Part shown: piece after piece, positions 19,215-29,452 of the stretch | Layout: every line of letters starts with the position of its first letter | Numbering within the stretch: position 1 is the stretch's first letter | Assembly (NCBI GenBank): GCA_039105265.1 | Contig: JAPFFF010000001.1 | Coordinates: 7,874,001 to 7,938,000 of the forward strand | Length of the DNA stretch: 64,000 nucleotides | Source: Tritrichomonas musculus | Taxonomy: Eukaryota; Parabasalia; Tritrichomonadida; Tritrichomonadidae | Direction of reading: 5' to 3' | Notes under the pieces: model-generated | Database searches by the model: none | Seen by the model: the letters and a program-made list of their open reading frames with translations, nothing else | Told to the model about the DNA's origin: nothing | Made by a program: the position numbers and the translations under genes

Positions 19215-19512
19215 AAAAACAACACAATTTTTTAGCAAATTTTGTTTATTGAAAAATATCGCCAAAAATAAAATCAATTTTTTTTCGTTTATTTCATCTA
19301 TTTTATTGCTAAAAAATTATTAAAATACATACGCAATTTTTAACAATTAAGAAGAACTTTTTGGTATTCACAATAGTGTTTGCACTCCTTTCATAATATC
19401 AATTTAATTCAAATACCAAAATTATATTCTTTAAATTCAAATAATATTTATAAAAATTTTTAAAAAGAAAGAAATTTATTAAATCAATGAAATAAAATTA
19501 TTTATGCAATAA

Positions 19513-20370
19513 TTATTGATTTGAATTTGATATAGCCCATTTTCCTTTTTCATTCTCTGTCCAATATGTCGTTTGCCCGTTAACATGACTCAAAACAAGA
19601 GTTTTATCAACCATTGCCCATGCGACACCGTTAACTGGTGCATCAAGTGGCTCAATCTGTGTAATTTCAATTTCGTTATTTGAAATTTTAAGAACTGAAA
19701 CAGACTCATCGCTGCAAGATGCTGCTTTATATGCGCTTCCTAGAGGAACATTAGGAGAAGCAAGATCTCGAACCCATCCATTGTGCACCTGAGAAGCACA
19801 AGAGAGTTCCCAACTATTTCCTGTCGATTTGAATATTCTGATTACTCCATCTGCACCGCCAACAATAATTGTAAGAAATGCATCTGAACCTGCGTCTGGT
19901 CCCCATGTAATTGATGTGAGACCCATGCGAGATGCTTCAATAACTGTTTCTGACCATTCGTTAGATTGATCTGGTTTAAGAAAAACGGCAAAAGTACCGT
20001 CAAGTGATGCGGCAGCAATTGCACATTTTGAAGGATGAAAAGCAACAGAAAGTATCGCGCCCTTCTGCTGGTTAAAACGTTTAATTTCTTGATTCTGGCG
20101 AAAAACACGAATTGATCCATCAGAACACCCAACAGCAAGAAGTGGTCCGTATTTATTTAAAGAATAATCGATTGAATTTGGAGTTGCGTCACCTATTCGA
20201 ATTTCCGAATTCTGTCGTAAATTTTGAGTTGAAAGCTGAGATACTGTCCCATTTTGGAGTGAAACGGCAATATTATGGCCACATTCATCAGAGTCGATTG
20301 AATAAATAGGAGATTGCAATGAAATATCCATGACCAAATAGGGTATAGACACTTTTATATATGGTCGCAT
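19513..20370 (-). CDS. SEC13: Sec13-like WD40 protein
   Basis: The protein has up to 286 residues and is a six-bladed WD40 propeller of the Sec13 type, a subunit of the outer COPII coat cage and of the nuclear pore Y-complex. The diagnostic stretches are GAILSVAFHPSKCAIAAASLDGTFAVF and GLTSITWGPDAG...IIVGGADGVIRIFKS. Further on, HNGWVRDLASPNVPLGSAYKAASCSDESV corresponds to Sec13 HSDWVRDVAWAPSxGLP-ASCSQD. The final blade, LDAPVNGVAWAMVDKTLVLSHVNGQTTYW, also fits. The frame opens with GTG at 20376. The first ATG is at 20370, and an alternative ATG at 20331 (MDISLQSPIYSID) would start exactly at the first propeller strand. Seh1 was considered, but the last two blades fit Sec13 better. Confidence 0.85.
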   Translation of the reverse strand: MRPYIKVSIPYLVMDISLQSPIYSIDSDECGHNIAVSLQNGTVSQLSTQNLRQNSEIRIGDATPNSIDYSLNKYGPLLAVGCSDGSIRVFRQNQEIKRFNQQKGAILSVAFHPSKCAIAAASLDGTFAVFLKPDQSNEWSETVIEASRMGLTSITWGPDAGSDAFLTIIVGGADGVIRIFKSTGNSWELSCASQVHNGWVRDLASPNVPLGSAYKAASCSDESVSVLKISNNEIEITQIEPLDAPVNGVAWAMVDKTLVLSHVNGQTTYWTENEKGKWAISNSNQ

Positions 20371-20719
20371 CAACACAAATTTGTTATTTTGAACAATAAT
20401 AAGATTTTAATAGTAATGAAGCTCAATAATTAAAATTTTATCCCAATATGGAATTACTTAATTTTGCAAACAGATTAGAATAGATTTTAATAACAATAAA
20501 CTACACACATATCAAAAATATTTTAATAAATGTAAATTTATTTTTAAATAACTCAAACATTGATAACAAAAAAATGCAATAGAATGATATTAGAATAGCA
20601 TGATTTTAATTCAAAATAAAAAATATATTAAAAATGATGAAAAAGACTTTTTCAACATAATTCTGAATAAGCTAATTTTGTAAATAATAGAATATTTATA
20701 TAATAATGATAAACTTTTA
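20371..20719. other. Intergenic, nothing recognised
   Basis: AT-rich spacer between the 5' end of Sec13 and the 3' end of the zinc-finger gene. No frames, repeats or strong initiator were seen. Confidence 0.4.
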
Positions 20720-21835
20720 TCATACAATATTTGATGCAATACTTTGGTGTTCATTCCAACAATGGCTAAGAAGTTTAACATGCGAGTCAAAATCCTTTTT
20801 GCAAATATAGCAATAATACTTATTTTCGTTTGTTTCAATCTGACCAGTGCTTCTTAACTTTTCAACAATATTATTTAATTTCACCCAAAAGTTATGATCA
20901 ATTACTTCTGTTTCAGGCTGTGGATTTGGATTTGAAATGGGTTGGACATTTTGAATTGTAGCACTTTCTTGCGATTTTAGCCCACTTAAATGAATTGAAG
21001 ATGCAATAAAATTGACATATTCGTCGTCTTCTTCTTCATCATAGTTTAATATTTGCTTCTCGTCAATTTTTTTCAGAATAACACGTGGTTCATCTTTTAC
21101 AAGTAAAACTTGCCTAAAGTATGATTTTAACCTGCTTGGCCGCTTGTTTTTCCTTGTTGTTCCTTCAAGAATAGAATCAAAAAGCTTTTCACGATGATAG
21201 TCATACAAATGCTGACTAATAATTTCGTTATCATCAGAAATAATCTTTGAGCAGTGCTTACATTGAAGATTATTATTATTATTAACCATATGCTTTTTTA
21301 AGATAGATTGATAACCATGAGCCGTAATAATGTGGTAAATACACTCAGAATAATAGGTGAAGTTTTTCTTATCACAAATTGGGCATTGGAGTGGAGGCAT
21401 TTCAGGGCTGGCACTGTCATTAATGCTTTTCATATCATTATTCGTATTATTATCAGAATTATTATTATTATTTTGGTTAGTATTACTGCTTATATTGATT
21501 TCAGAACTACTATTTGAGTTATTAAGAGTTACACTACTGCTAATAATTGGATTACTATTTGAGGTAATAATAATCTCAGCATTTGAATCTTTATTAGAAT
21601 TACTATTATTGGAGTTATTATTATTATTGCTATTGTTATTGCTAGGATTATAATAAAAATCATTGTTATGGCTACGCCTATCTTCTATTCGCATTGGTCT
21701 AAAATTGGTTTCATTTATTTGTCTAGGTCTAAAATTCGTTTCACGTGGATTGTTCGTGCTTCGTCTGTAATTTGAATGGTTATGCGGATTGTTATTTGGT
21801 GCAAACTGTCTGGGCTGCGGATGAGTATTGCTCAT
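20720..21835 (-). CDS. Asn-rich C2H2-type zinc-finger protein
   Basis: The 371-residue protein has a basic, Pro/Asn-rich N-terminus (about 1-60, including two FRP-R repeats) and an Asn/Ser homopolymer region at 63-140. Three zinc fingers follow. Finger 1 is at 151-173 (CPICDKKNFTYYSECIYHIITAH) and finger 2 at 192-214 (CKHCSKIISDDNEIISQHLYDYH). Finger 3 is near the C-terminus (CYICKKDFDSHVKLLSHCWNEH). Between fingers 2 and 3 lies an acidic stretch (NYDEEEDDEYV). The finger spacing is C2-H2 with long linkers, more like RNA-binding or adaptor fingers than a tandem DNA-binding array. A TCATTCA initiator lies about 20 bases upstream of the ATG. The gene's precise role is not known. Confidence 0.8.
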   Translation of the reverse strand: MSNTHPQPRQFAPNNNPHNHSNYRRSTNNPRETNFRPRQINETNFRPMRIEDRRSHNNDFYYNPSNNNSNNNNNSNNSNSNKDSNAEIIITSNSNPIISSSVTLNNSNSSSEINISSNTNQNNNNNSDNNTNNDMKSINDSASPEMPPLQCPICDKKNFTYYSECIYHIITAHGYQSILKKHMVNNNNNLQCKHCSKIISDDNEIISQHLYDYHREKLFDSILEGTTRKNKRPSRLKSYFRQVLLVKDEPRVILKKIDEKQILNYDEEEDDEYVNFIASSIHLSGLKSQESATIQNVQPISNPNPQPETEVIDHNFWVKLNNIVEKLRSTGQIETNENKYYCYICKKDFDSHVKLLSHCWNEHQSIASNIV

Positions 21836-22581
21836 GAAAATATTTACGTTGAATGACTAAGAATCTGTATTTTTCGATTTCGAAATTTCTTTTGGAAATT
21901 TTAACAGGTTTATTCCATTGAAAATTTTCATCTTTGCTTGATCAATTCACCTTTTGGCCTATATAAAATCTAACCATTTCCTCATTATGTAAAAACAGAA
22001 TTATTTGTGATTAAATTAACTAATATCTCACCAACTATTTAATGCGATCTACATATTTGATAATTTAAAACACTTATTTAACTTGTAAGAAAGATAAATA
22101 AATAAGAAATGAAAAACACATTTGACCTTTTACATTAATTAAAATGATACCAAATACATCATTTAATAAATCTACAGGATTTGAAATAAAATCTACCTAA
22201 AATCTCAGGAACTTTCATGAAATCAATTTATAATAATTTATAAAAATAGACAATTACAAAAATTATCAAATTATCTATTCTAAAATGCTTTTGAGTATGC
22301 AATATTATAACCTTGAATTATATCATTAAAAATTTTATATGACGATAAAAACTTTCCTAATATGAAAAAGTTCAATCTACACCTCACATAAAATTTCAAT
22401 TATTCTCAATATTTGAAATTTTCAATTGATTATTCAATAATTTAATTTTTTGATATGTTTTCGTGATCATATAAACATTTAATTTATGATAATAAACTAA
22501 AGCTTGATATATTTAAATAGATCATATTAATATTGTCAATTAGAAAAAGAAAATGGATTATTAGAATTGTGTTCAAAAGTA
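21836..22581. other. Intergenic, promoter side of the zinc-finger gene
   Basis: About 745 bases of AT-rich DNA with no gene, ending at a mariner-type element. Confidence 0.4.
21850..21856 (-). promoter_or_regulatory. Initiator (Inr) of the zinc-finger gene
   Basis: TCATTCA on the minus strand, about 19 bases upstream of the ATG at 21835, agrees with the trichomonad initiator. Confidence 0.45.
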
Positions 22582-23323
22582 TAGTGGTCCTAAAAAATAT
22601 TGATAAGAAATTTGAGAGAAATTTTCATGTTTCATTGAAAAAATTGAGAAAATTTATTTAAAAATAATTTGAGAGAATTTTAAAAGTTCTTTCAAATTCA
22701 TTCAAATTTAATGACCTATTCATGAATTTATGAATCAATTGTTGGTCAATCTTTTGACCTTTTATTTATTTGTTTTCTTTACCAAAAAATACAAACGAAC
22801 GCTATAATTTAATCGCAAGTGGTTCTGCAATCGCACAATTTTAATAAAAGCAAAACAGCTGATGCATTAAGTATTTCGTTAAATTGCGTCAAAGCAGTAG
22901 CTAAATAGATTGATGAAGGGAGACCAGAAAAAACACAACCTTGCCGACCACAAATATTAACAAATGAAATCAAGTATTTCATATGTGTTAAAGCAATAAT
23001 GTTTCCTGAAATCCCTGGAGCTGAAATGGCAAATGTTTCCTGAACACAAATTTTATTCTTTATATGGAATAATCTAAGTTTAGCAACAAACAATTCTTTG
23101 ATTGATTCTTTTCCAAAGAAATTGAAACAATGCCTCGAAGTGCAAGGCAATCAAGTATGATTTTAATTTTAATTTTTAATAAAAAATCAACTTTTTCAAT
23201 TGCCGAAAAAATATTGATAAGAAATTTAACTTTTTAAATTAAAAATTTTAAAAATAAAATAACTTTTGTTAACGACGATTAACTATTGAATTCATTTCTT
23301 ATCAATATTTTTTAGGAACACTA
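22582..23323 (+). mobile_element. Truncated mariner-like element
   Basis: Inverted repeats of about 30 bases (left TAGTGGTCCTAAAAAATATT at 22582, right mirrored, ending at 23323) differ at one position in the first 28. They are flanked by TA on both sides, as expected for the Tc1/mariner superfamily. The TGATAAGAAATT part of the repeat also occurs internally near 23210. The element is about 740 bases, where an autonomous one would be about 1.3 kb, and it keeps only the N-terminal transposase region. Confidence 0.75.
22860..23043 (+). pseudogene. Mariner transposase N-terminal remnant (paired-type HTH)
   Basis: The plus-strand frame reads ADALSISLNCVKAVAK, a stop (TAG near 22906), then IDEGRPEKTQPCRPQILTNEIKYFI and IMFPEIPGAEMANVS before another stop. 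The first part fits helix-turn-helix one. The GRPEKT...GRP-like stretch fits the AT-hook-like linker and second helix-turn-helix of trichomonad mariner transposases. The DDD catalytic part is absent. A 113-codon minus-strand frame over the same bases is only a shadow. Confidence 0.65.
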
Positions 23324-23733
23324 TAGTTTGTTAATTCACAATTTTTTTTTTTAAAAGTTTGTTAATTCACAATCTATCAATTTATGGTTTATTTTTATTG
23401 AATTTTTTTCTGTATGTTTTTTATATGTGGGAAGTTTATAATTTCCAAATGCATTAATTCCGAAAAATAATTCGATGATTTATTTGAAATCACGTTCTAT
23501 CCATCCAATTTTTTCACATTGATTTTTATTTGCTAATATTCCAAATAATATAAAATTATATCATATTTATATTTAATATTGACATTATATAATGCTTTTT
23601 TTTGATAATATAGCTAGAATATTTTTGTAAAAGAAAGATAAACAACTAATAAAAATAAATTTGTTATTCAATGAATTTGAACGAAGGTTTTGATATTTTG
23701 ATCGTTTTTCGCCATTAGAATCATATTTCTTTT
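23324..23733. other. Upstream region of the glycogen synthase-type gene
   Basis: AT-rich, no frames. An initiator lies near its right end at 23721. Confidence 0.4.
23721..23727 (+). promoter_or_regulatory. Initiator (Inr) of the glycogen synthase-type gene
   Basis: TCATATT with its A eleven bases before the ATG at 23734 fits the trichomonad initiator and supports this start. Confidence 0.55.
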
Positions 23734-26700
23734 ATGAACGCAAGTATTTTTTCATATAAACAGCCTCTTTTCAATCCATGCGAGCAAGACTTTCCTCAAT
23801 TTATTGAATTAGAGCCAGCTAATGTGACAATACCCATTTCTCTTTCAATTTTAGATCTATTAAATAATTATAACTTTTCCGAAGGAAATAATCAAACGCT
23901 TCAATCACTCCTTGATGATATGGTCAAATCCCCTAGTTATTTCTTTCCTGATGCTTCTCTAGTTTTTGATCGCTCAAATTGGCTTTCTTCTTTTGTACCT
24001 GATGATAACTCCTATCATAAACTCAACTGGAGCTCATTAATTCTTCAAATTCATATTTCTCTTATCAATAAAGTCGGTTATTCAAAAATAGCTGAAACTT
24101 TGAAGTCACGTTCAAGAGGGCCTTCTTTTGATTTCTCACATCAGCAAACCATCAAAAGTTACAGAGGCTCAAATATGGTTTATAATCAACAAGATCATAA
24201 GGATCCAAATGTTGAATTATTAAGCGAACACCAAGCGCCACAATTCATGAAGCATGATAGATCAACAGGAAGTTTTAAGTTAAATCAAAATAGATGCATA
24301 GGATCATTTAACGCTGCCAAAAAGCCGTCAGTTGGCCCCGCACCAGAATCATTTCAGTCACTGTCAGTTTCTCCAATTCAGAGAGAAAACAAAAGAGTTA
24401 CTAACGACATCTCTAAAAATATTTCATTAGAAGTTCATCCATTTTTAAATATTCAATTTAATTGCTCTTTGGAATCTTCGTTCTTTAAATCAATTGTCCT
24501 TGCAGTTTCTGCTCATGGGTCACTTGATGCAGCTCTTGGATGCCTTATTGCTCAAGAATATTCTAAAGAATTGAAAGAGGTTGACATTCAAATCTCTGAA
24601 CTTTCTGATCCTTCACCAGTATTTGCCAATTATTATGAAAATATCACTCGCTGCCTTCTCGATCAGAATATTGAAAACACCATTATTCGGGAAGCTGCCG
24701 AAGATGATGTATCTTCAGCATTAAAAAAGATCAGCTCACTTATGCCATTTGCATTTGTTCCACATTCACGAATGTTCGTTGAATCTATAGTCGCACCCCT
24801 ATGCTATCATGAAAATACCATGTTTGCTGAAGAAGCGATTGAAATTTATACAACGTTAATAAACGGACACAATTGGGATCTTCATAAGACAGAAGTATCA
24901 ACGGCTGAAACTAGACTCACATTTCGTGCCCCTAAAGATACAACATTAACTGAAAACACATTAATTCTACTTGCTGTGCCAATGAATGAATCAAATAACG
25001 AAAACAAAAATGAAGGAAATGTTTATTTTACATCGCTTAGAATTAATAATCATACAGCTTATTACCAACCATTCACTGCTGGTTTTTATGACTATTGCTA
25101 CGCTCGAATTACACCCAATGGCGAATATGAAATCGATCAATCTTTGCCATCAGGGAGATACGTAGTTCTACCTTCAGGCGCCCGAAAAGAAATCATTCAT
25201 GAAATGTGCGCTTTCGATGAAAAAGAATCAATATCTTTTTATACTCTTGCTGAACATTTAAAAACTCTTGCAACTAGTGGTGTAACAGCGGTTCATCTTA
25301 TTGGAGCAATCGAGAGAGCTGCTCTACACAGAATGACAAGCGTTACTGATCATTCAGCAATCAACCGAAAAGCTGGAGGTATGGAAGGTTTTCGTGAATT
25401 TTGTGAAAAAGCTAAAAGTCTCAAAATCAGAGTTTGTGTCGATTTCACTCCACTAATTTCAATTCATAATTGGTCAAGAAAATATGCACCATTTCAAGTA
25501 TTAAAAGTTGATGAAGAAGGAGTTTACAAGACAGCACAGATAACAAACACAGAACTTATGCTCTTAAACATGCGATCAACTCAATTTTGGGATCTTCTTA
25601 CAAATGAATTAATTGATCTTTGTCGCAAAACAGGAATTTCAGGATTTTATCTCGGAAATGTTAATGATTGGGATTATGTATATCCAAGAGATATCAGAGA
25701 ACTTCTTCGTGTTGACCCAGATGGAGAATTGCATTATTACAGTAAAAATATTATTGAAGGAAGTGTTGTCTTAGAGTCACCCAAGACTTCTCGATGCGGA
25801 ATTTCAACTCATTACACTAAATGCAATCCATTCCTTTCTAATTTAATGAGAAAGCTATGGTCAGTTCAGCCAGACGCGTTTGTTTGGATGAAGGCAGAAA
25901 CTTCTCTTCAAAGATTTGTTATCGAATCAGGAATTATTCCACAAAACAATGATTTATCCAAGGTAATGAATACTTCAATTGATCATTGCCTTCATACTGA
26001 TGATCTCTCTCAAATAACTGTTATGAAAAACTTCAAAAAATTCTACAAAAAGAGAGCAGAAGAGCTTCCACAAAATTCACTTATCATCAGTTCATATGGA
26101 AGCATCACAGATGGACCTTTCAAAACAGAGTTTGAAGGGATTTCTCTTGCCATCGATATTCTTGTCTTTCTTACCGATGTTCCCCTCATCAGCGGATGCC
26201 TTGATTCAGCAATGAGCGTTCCATCAGCATATGATGTCAATAGGCCTCGTCGAAAAGCCCGAAAATGGTCTCCACAATCAAACAAATTCCAAGAATATTT
26301 ATCCACCAAAGTTGCATCAATTCGAGGAACACCTGAATGGATCTTGAATGGAGATTGCTCCATTTTACCTGTTGCATATGATTCAAGTCCACTTGAAGCA
26401 GTTCTTGCATTTGCACGAACAGACAATCGAACTAACCACTGTGCATTAATTTGTACCTCTTTTTACACAAAGGATTTAATCTTTGAAGTTTATGCAAAAG
26501 ATATTCCTTTCTTCCAAGACAAAAACATTGAGGCGGAAACTGTTATTCGAATGAAACCTTTACTTGGTTCTCAAACCACTGAAACATCTTTTTATGGATT
26601 TAAAGAAGTAACACAAGATGGGGCATCATTCTTCCTTGACATTGAACGTTTCTCAATTTGCGTTTATGAAATTGACCTTATCAAGCCTCCAATCCCACCA

Positions 26701-28872
26701 ACAATCAGCCGAATTTTAATGGAAAATGTTTACACAAGACTTCAAAGAGCAATTAGCTTCCATTCAATTCCTGTTCTTGCTCACAACCTGATATTTAACT
26801 CAGTTTCTAATTTAATTGAGAAAAAAGATATTAGTGTTAACGAAATTGCTCAACTTGTCAAGAGTCTTCCAGAAGATCCTGAACTTTATTTAACTTTCAG
26901 AGAAGCATTATTCTTTGCCACACGATATATACGCGAAAAGATCAAAATCAAAGGAAAAGGAAATCAACTCACTCTCAAAAAGTTAATTGATGATAATGAA
27001 ATTGAAGAACGAGAAAATTCGGTTCTAAATGTTCTTACTTTAATGAAAGACGACAAAACAACCAACTTTATTTCAAAGTTTGGACAAGATGTCATGGAAG
27101 CAAATAAGCTCGGACCAATCATGTTCATTGCACCTGAACTTGGTCCATTTTCGAAAGTTGGTGGATTATCAACCATGGTTTGGGAATTAGCCAAAGAACT
27201 TGTTGCACTTGGTCTCGATATTCATGTTGTTTCTCCTTATTACAACATTTCACCAAATGGTGAACAAAATGAATATCTTGCGAAATATGGCGTTGAATAT
27301 AAATTTAAGATGGATGTATATGTACCAAGCAAAGCTGAAGTTGGTGTGTATTATGGATTGATCGATGGTGTCAAATGCTGGTTCCTCCGACATTACTCAT
27401 ACTTTGCTGCCCCATATCAAACTGGCTCTACTTCCTTCCGTCTTCAAACGCTTGTATTGATGGGCAAAGCTCCACTTGAACTTTGTTGTCAAACAAGCCT
27501 TATTCCTTCTCTTTTCATTACAAATGATTGGATGACAGGATTAACAGCTGCCTATGGACGTCATTCCTTTGGAACTGTCTTTAACGGCTCCAAGTTCATG
27601 CATATCTTCCATAACCTTGGTGCTGGCTATGCAGGCAAATTATGGCCAAATGATGGTGATACAGGATCTCTTCATTACATTCACCAATTACCAGATCAAT
27701 TAATTGTTGATCCATTTGATCATTCATTTGATCCATCTCTTTGTGCTCTTCTTGCATCCGACCAATGGGCCACAGTTTCAAAGAAATATCGAGATGAACT
27801 TCTCGAAGGCTCGTCATACAACTACTTCCTTAAGAACTTCCCAGAACCATTTGCTTACTCAAATGGTATTCGTGTTAACGAGCGACTTGCTGAGCTTGAA
27901 CAACTTCACATGAACCACAAGCAAGCAAAAGAGGCCATTCAAAAGAAATACTTTGGACAGGCCGATGATTCCAAATGCGTCTTCGTTTTTGTTGGCCGAA
28001 TTGTTGAACAAAAAGGTGTTTATCTTATCGTTGATACATTTGAAGAATTGAATAAAAAGTTCAACGAAAAATTACAGTTCATCGTAGGTGGACAAGCAGC
28101 AGCGGATGACATTACATATGGTCTTCCATGCACCCAAAAGATGCTTGACTTGAAGCAACGTTTTCCAAACAACTTTTGGGCAGATCCATCTAAATTCTTT
28201 ACTGATGGACTCCTTTGCGACCTTGGTGCAGATTACATGCTTATTCCGTCACTTTTTGAACCATCAGGAATCGTTCAACAAGAGTCGTTTATCTGCGGAA
28301 CGCCAGTTATCGCTTTCAGAACAGGAGGACTTGCAGATACTGTTTTCGAATACGATAGAGAAAAGAAAACAGGCAATGGATTGGTCTTTTGGTCTCATCG
28401 TCATGACGATTTTAAGATGGCAATGGATCGTGCTTACAGCCTGTTCCTCGATAAGGATGAATATGCAATTTTGAGAGATAATGCTTCTAAATCAGTCTTA
28501 TCCACTGAAAAGGTGGCAAGAGAATGGGCAAGAGAGTTCTCAAGATTGTTCTTGAAGATTTACATGCCAGACCAAAACAATGAGAATTATCAACCAAAGA
28601 TACCTGAATCTGAAATAAGAAGAATGAAGGAAGAGGAAGAAGCTAAGAAAATCGCAGCTGAAGCTGAGAAAAAGGCAAAGGAAGATGCTGAAGAAAGAGA
28701 AAGATTAAAGGCCCAAAAATTGGCAAAGAAGGCTGAATCAGAAGAAAAATCTCCAAAACCTGAAACAACAAAAACAACTCCGGCATCTGAATCTGCTTCA
28801 CCATCAAATTCTGCTTCTAAACCTCAATCTACTACTGCATCAAAGACAACAAATAAAAAGGACAAAAGCTAA
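23734..28872 (+). CDS. Glycogen/starch synthase (GT5) fused to an amylase-like domain
   Basis: The C-terminal half of this 1712-residue protein is a GT5 glucosyltransferase that extends alpha-1,4-glucan. It starts near residue 1127 with GPIMFIAPELGPFSKVGGLSTMVWELAKEL, where KVGGL is the nucleotide-sugar loop. It also holds the E-x7-E motif (FEPSGIVQQE, about 1505) followed by GTPVIAFRTGGL. The first 1100 residues include a GH13-like barrel at about 500-950. There GVTAVHLIGAIER...TDHSAINRKAGGMEGFREFCEKAKSLKIRVCVDFTP tracks an alpha-amylase. The expected Asn-His of region I and the nucleophilic Asp of region II (GFYLGNV, about 639) are missing, so that domain is probably a glucan-binding relic. 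The last 100 residues form a Lys/Glu helix and a Ser/Pro/Thr-rich tail ending KKDKS. It is likely cytosolic and makes the storage glycogen of the parasite. Confidence 0.85.
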   Translation: MNASIFSYKQPLFNPCEQDFPQFIELEPANVTIPISLSILDLLNNYNFSEGNNQTLQSLLDDMVKSPSYFFPDASLVFDRSNWLSSFVPDDNSYHKLNWSSLILQIHISLINKVGYSKIAETLKSRSRGPSFDFSHQQTIKSYRGSNMVYNQQDHKDPNVELLSEHQAPQFMKHDRSTGSFKLNQNRCIGSFNAAKKPSVGPAPESFQSLSVSPIQRENKRVTNDISKNISLEVHPFLNIQFNCSLESSFFKSIVLAVSAHGSLDAALGCLIAQEYSKELKEVDIQISELSDPSPVFANYYENITRCLLDQNIENTIIREAAEDDVSSALKKISSLMPFAFVPHSRMFVESIVAPLCYHENTMFAEEAIEIYTTLINGHNWDLHKTEVSTAETRLTFRAPKDTTLTENTLILLAVPMNESNNENKNEGNVYFTSLRINNHTAYYQPFTAGFYDYCYARITPNGEYEIDQSLPSGRYVVLPSGARKEIIHEMCAFDEKESISFYTLAEHLKTLATSGVTAVHLIGAIERAALHRMTSVTDHSAINRKAGGMEGFREFCEKAKSLKIRVCVDFTPLISIHNWSRKYAPFQVLKVDEEGVYKTAQITNTELMLLNMRSTQFWDLLTNELIDLCRKTGISGFYLGNVNDWDYVYPRDIRELLRVDPDGELHYYSKNIIEGSVVLESPKTSRCGISTHYTKCNPFLSNLMRKLWSVQPDAFVWMKAETSLQRFVIESGIIPQNNDLSKVMNTSIDHCLHTDDLSQITVMKNFKKFYKKRAEELPQNSLIISSYGSITDGPFKTEFEGISLAIDILVFLTDVPLISGCLDSAMSVPSAYDVNRPRRKARKWSPQSNKFQEYLSTKVASIRGTPEWILNGDCSILPVAYDSSPLEAVLAFARTDNRTNHCALICTSFYTKDLIFEVYAKDIPFFQDKNIEAETVIRMKPLLGSQTTETSFYGFKEVTQDGASFFLDIERFSICVYEIDLIKPPIPPTISRILMENVYTRLQRAISFHSIPVLAHNLIFNSVSNLIEKKDISVNEIAQLVKSLPEDPELYLTFREALFFATRYIREKIKIKGKGNQLTLKKLIDDNEIEERENSVLNVLTLMKDDKTTNFISKFGQDVMEANKLGPIMFIAPELGPFSKVGGLSTMVWELAKELVALGLDIHVVSPYYNISPNGEQNEYLAKYGVEYKFKMDVYVPSKAEVGVYYGLIDGVKCWFLRHYSYFAAPYQTGSTSFRLQTLVLMGKAPLELCCQTSLIPSLFITNDWMTGLTAAYGRHSFGTVFNGSKFMHIFHNLGAGYAGKLWPNDGDTGSLHYIHQLPDQLIVDPFDHSFDPSLCALLASDQWATVSKKYRDELLEGSSYNYFLKNFPEPFAYSNGIRVNERLAELEQLHMNHKQAKEAIQKKYFGQADDSKCVFVFVGRIVEQKGVYLIVDTFEELNKKFNEKLQFIVGGQAAADDITYGLPCTQKMLDLKQRFPNNFWADPSKFFTDGLLCDLGADYMLIPSLFEPSGIVQQESFICGTPVIAFRTGGLADTVFEYDREKKTGNGLVFWSHRHDDFKMAMDRAYSLFLDKDEYAILRDNASKSVLSTEKVAREWAREFSRLFLKIYMPDQNNENYQPKIPESEIRRMKEEEEAKKIAAEAEKKAKEDAEERERLKAQKLAKKAESEEKSPKPETTKTTPASESASPSNSASKPQSTTASKTTNKKDKS

Positions 28873-29452
28873 AATTTGAAATTTTAAGTTCATGGAATTA
28901 ATAAAAATGTTAATTTTGTTTCTTAAGAAAAAATATAAAGTTTTGTCTCAATGTGTGCGATACAACTTGAATCTGCTTTTTTTTTTTTTTTTTTTATTTT
29001 TTTAGATTAGCAAATGTAAACTTTGACTCAACTAAACATTATTTAAAGTTAATTTCTTTTCAAAAATGTTTTAACATTTGTTGAATATATAATATAATTT
29101 TTTTTTAAAAAAATCAACAGATTGATTATAAGCACCCATGCTTTAATTTTTAATTACTATAAGTGATATTACCTTAAATGGTTCTTCTATAAACTTCATT
29201 AAAATTGAATAATCTGAAAATATTGAATGAATGCTATTAAATTCTTTCAATATTTTTGCATTATGAAAGTAATTGAAAAATTGAAAAGAAAAATAAGTAT
29301 TTATTTTCAATTTTTTTTCTTTCCACTATTGTCAACAATTAAGGCTTAATCAAACTATCAATGCATATAGTTTTTATTATATCATTTTTTGAATTTCAAT
29401 TGCATTTAAAAAATTTGAAAAAGTTTATAAACTTTATTGAATTAGAGAATTT
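28873..29452. other. Intergenic, T-rich
   Basis: This stretch contains a run of about 19 T near 28977 and other A/T runs. No gene or repeat was recognised. Confidence 0.4.

Noticed and set aside
22809-23150. 113-codon minus-strand frame
   Set aside because: It is the complement of a mariner transposase remnant that reads on the plus strand. No family match on the minus strand.
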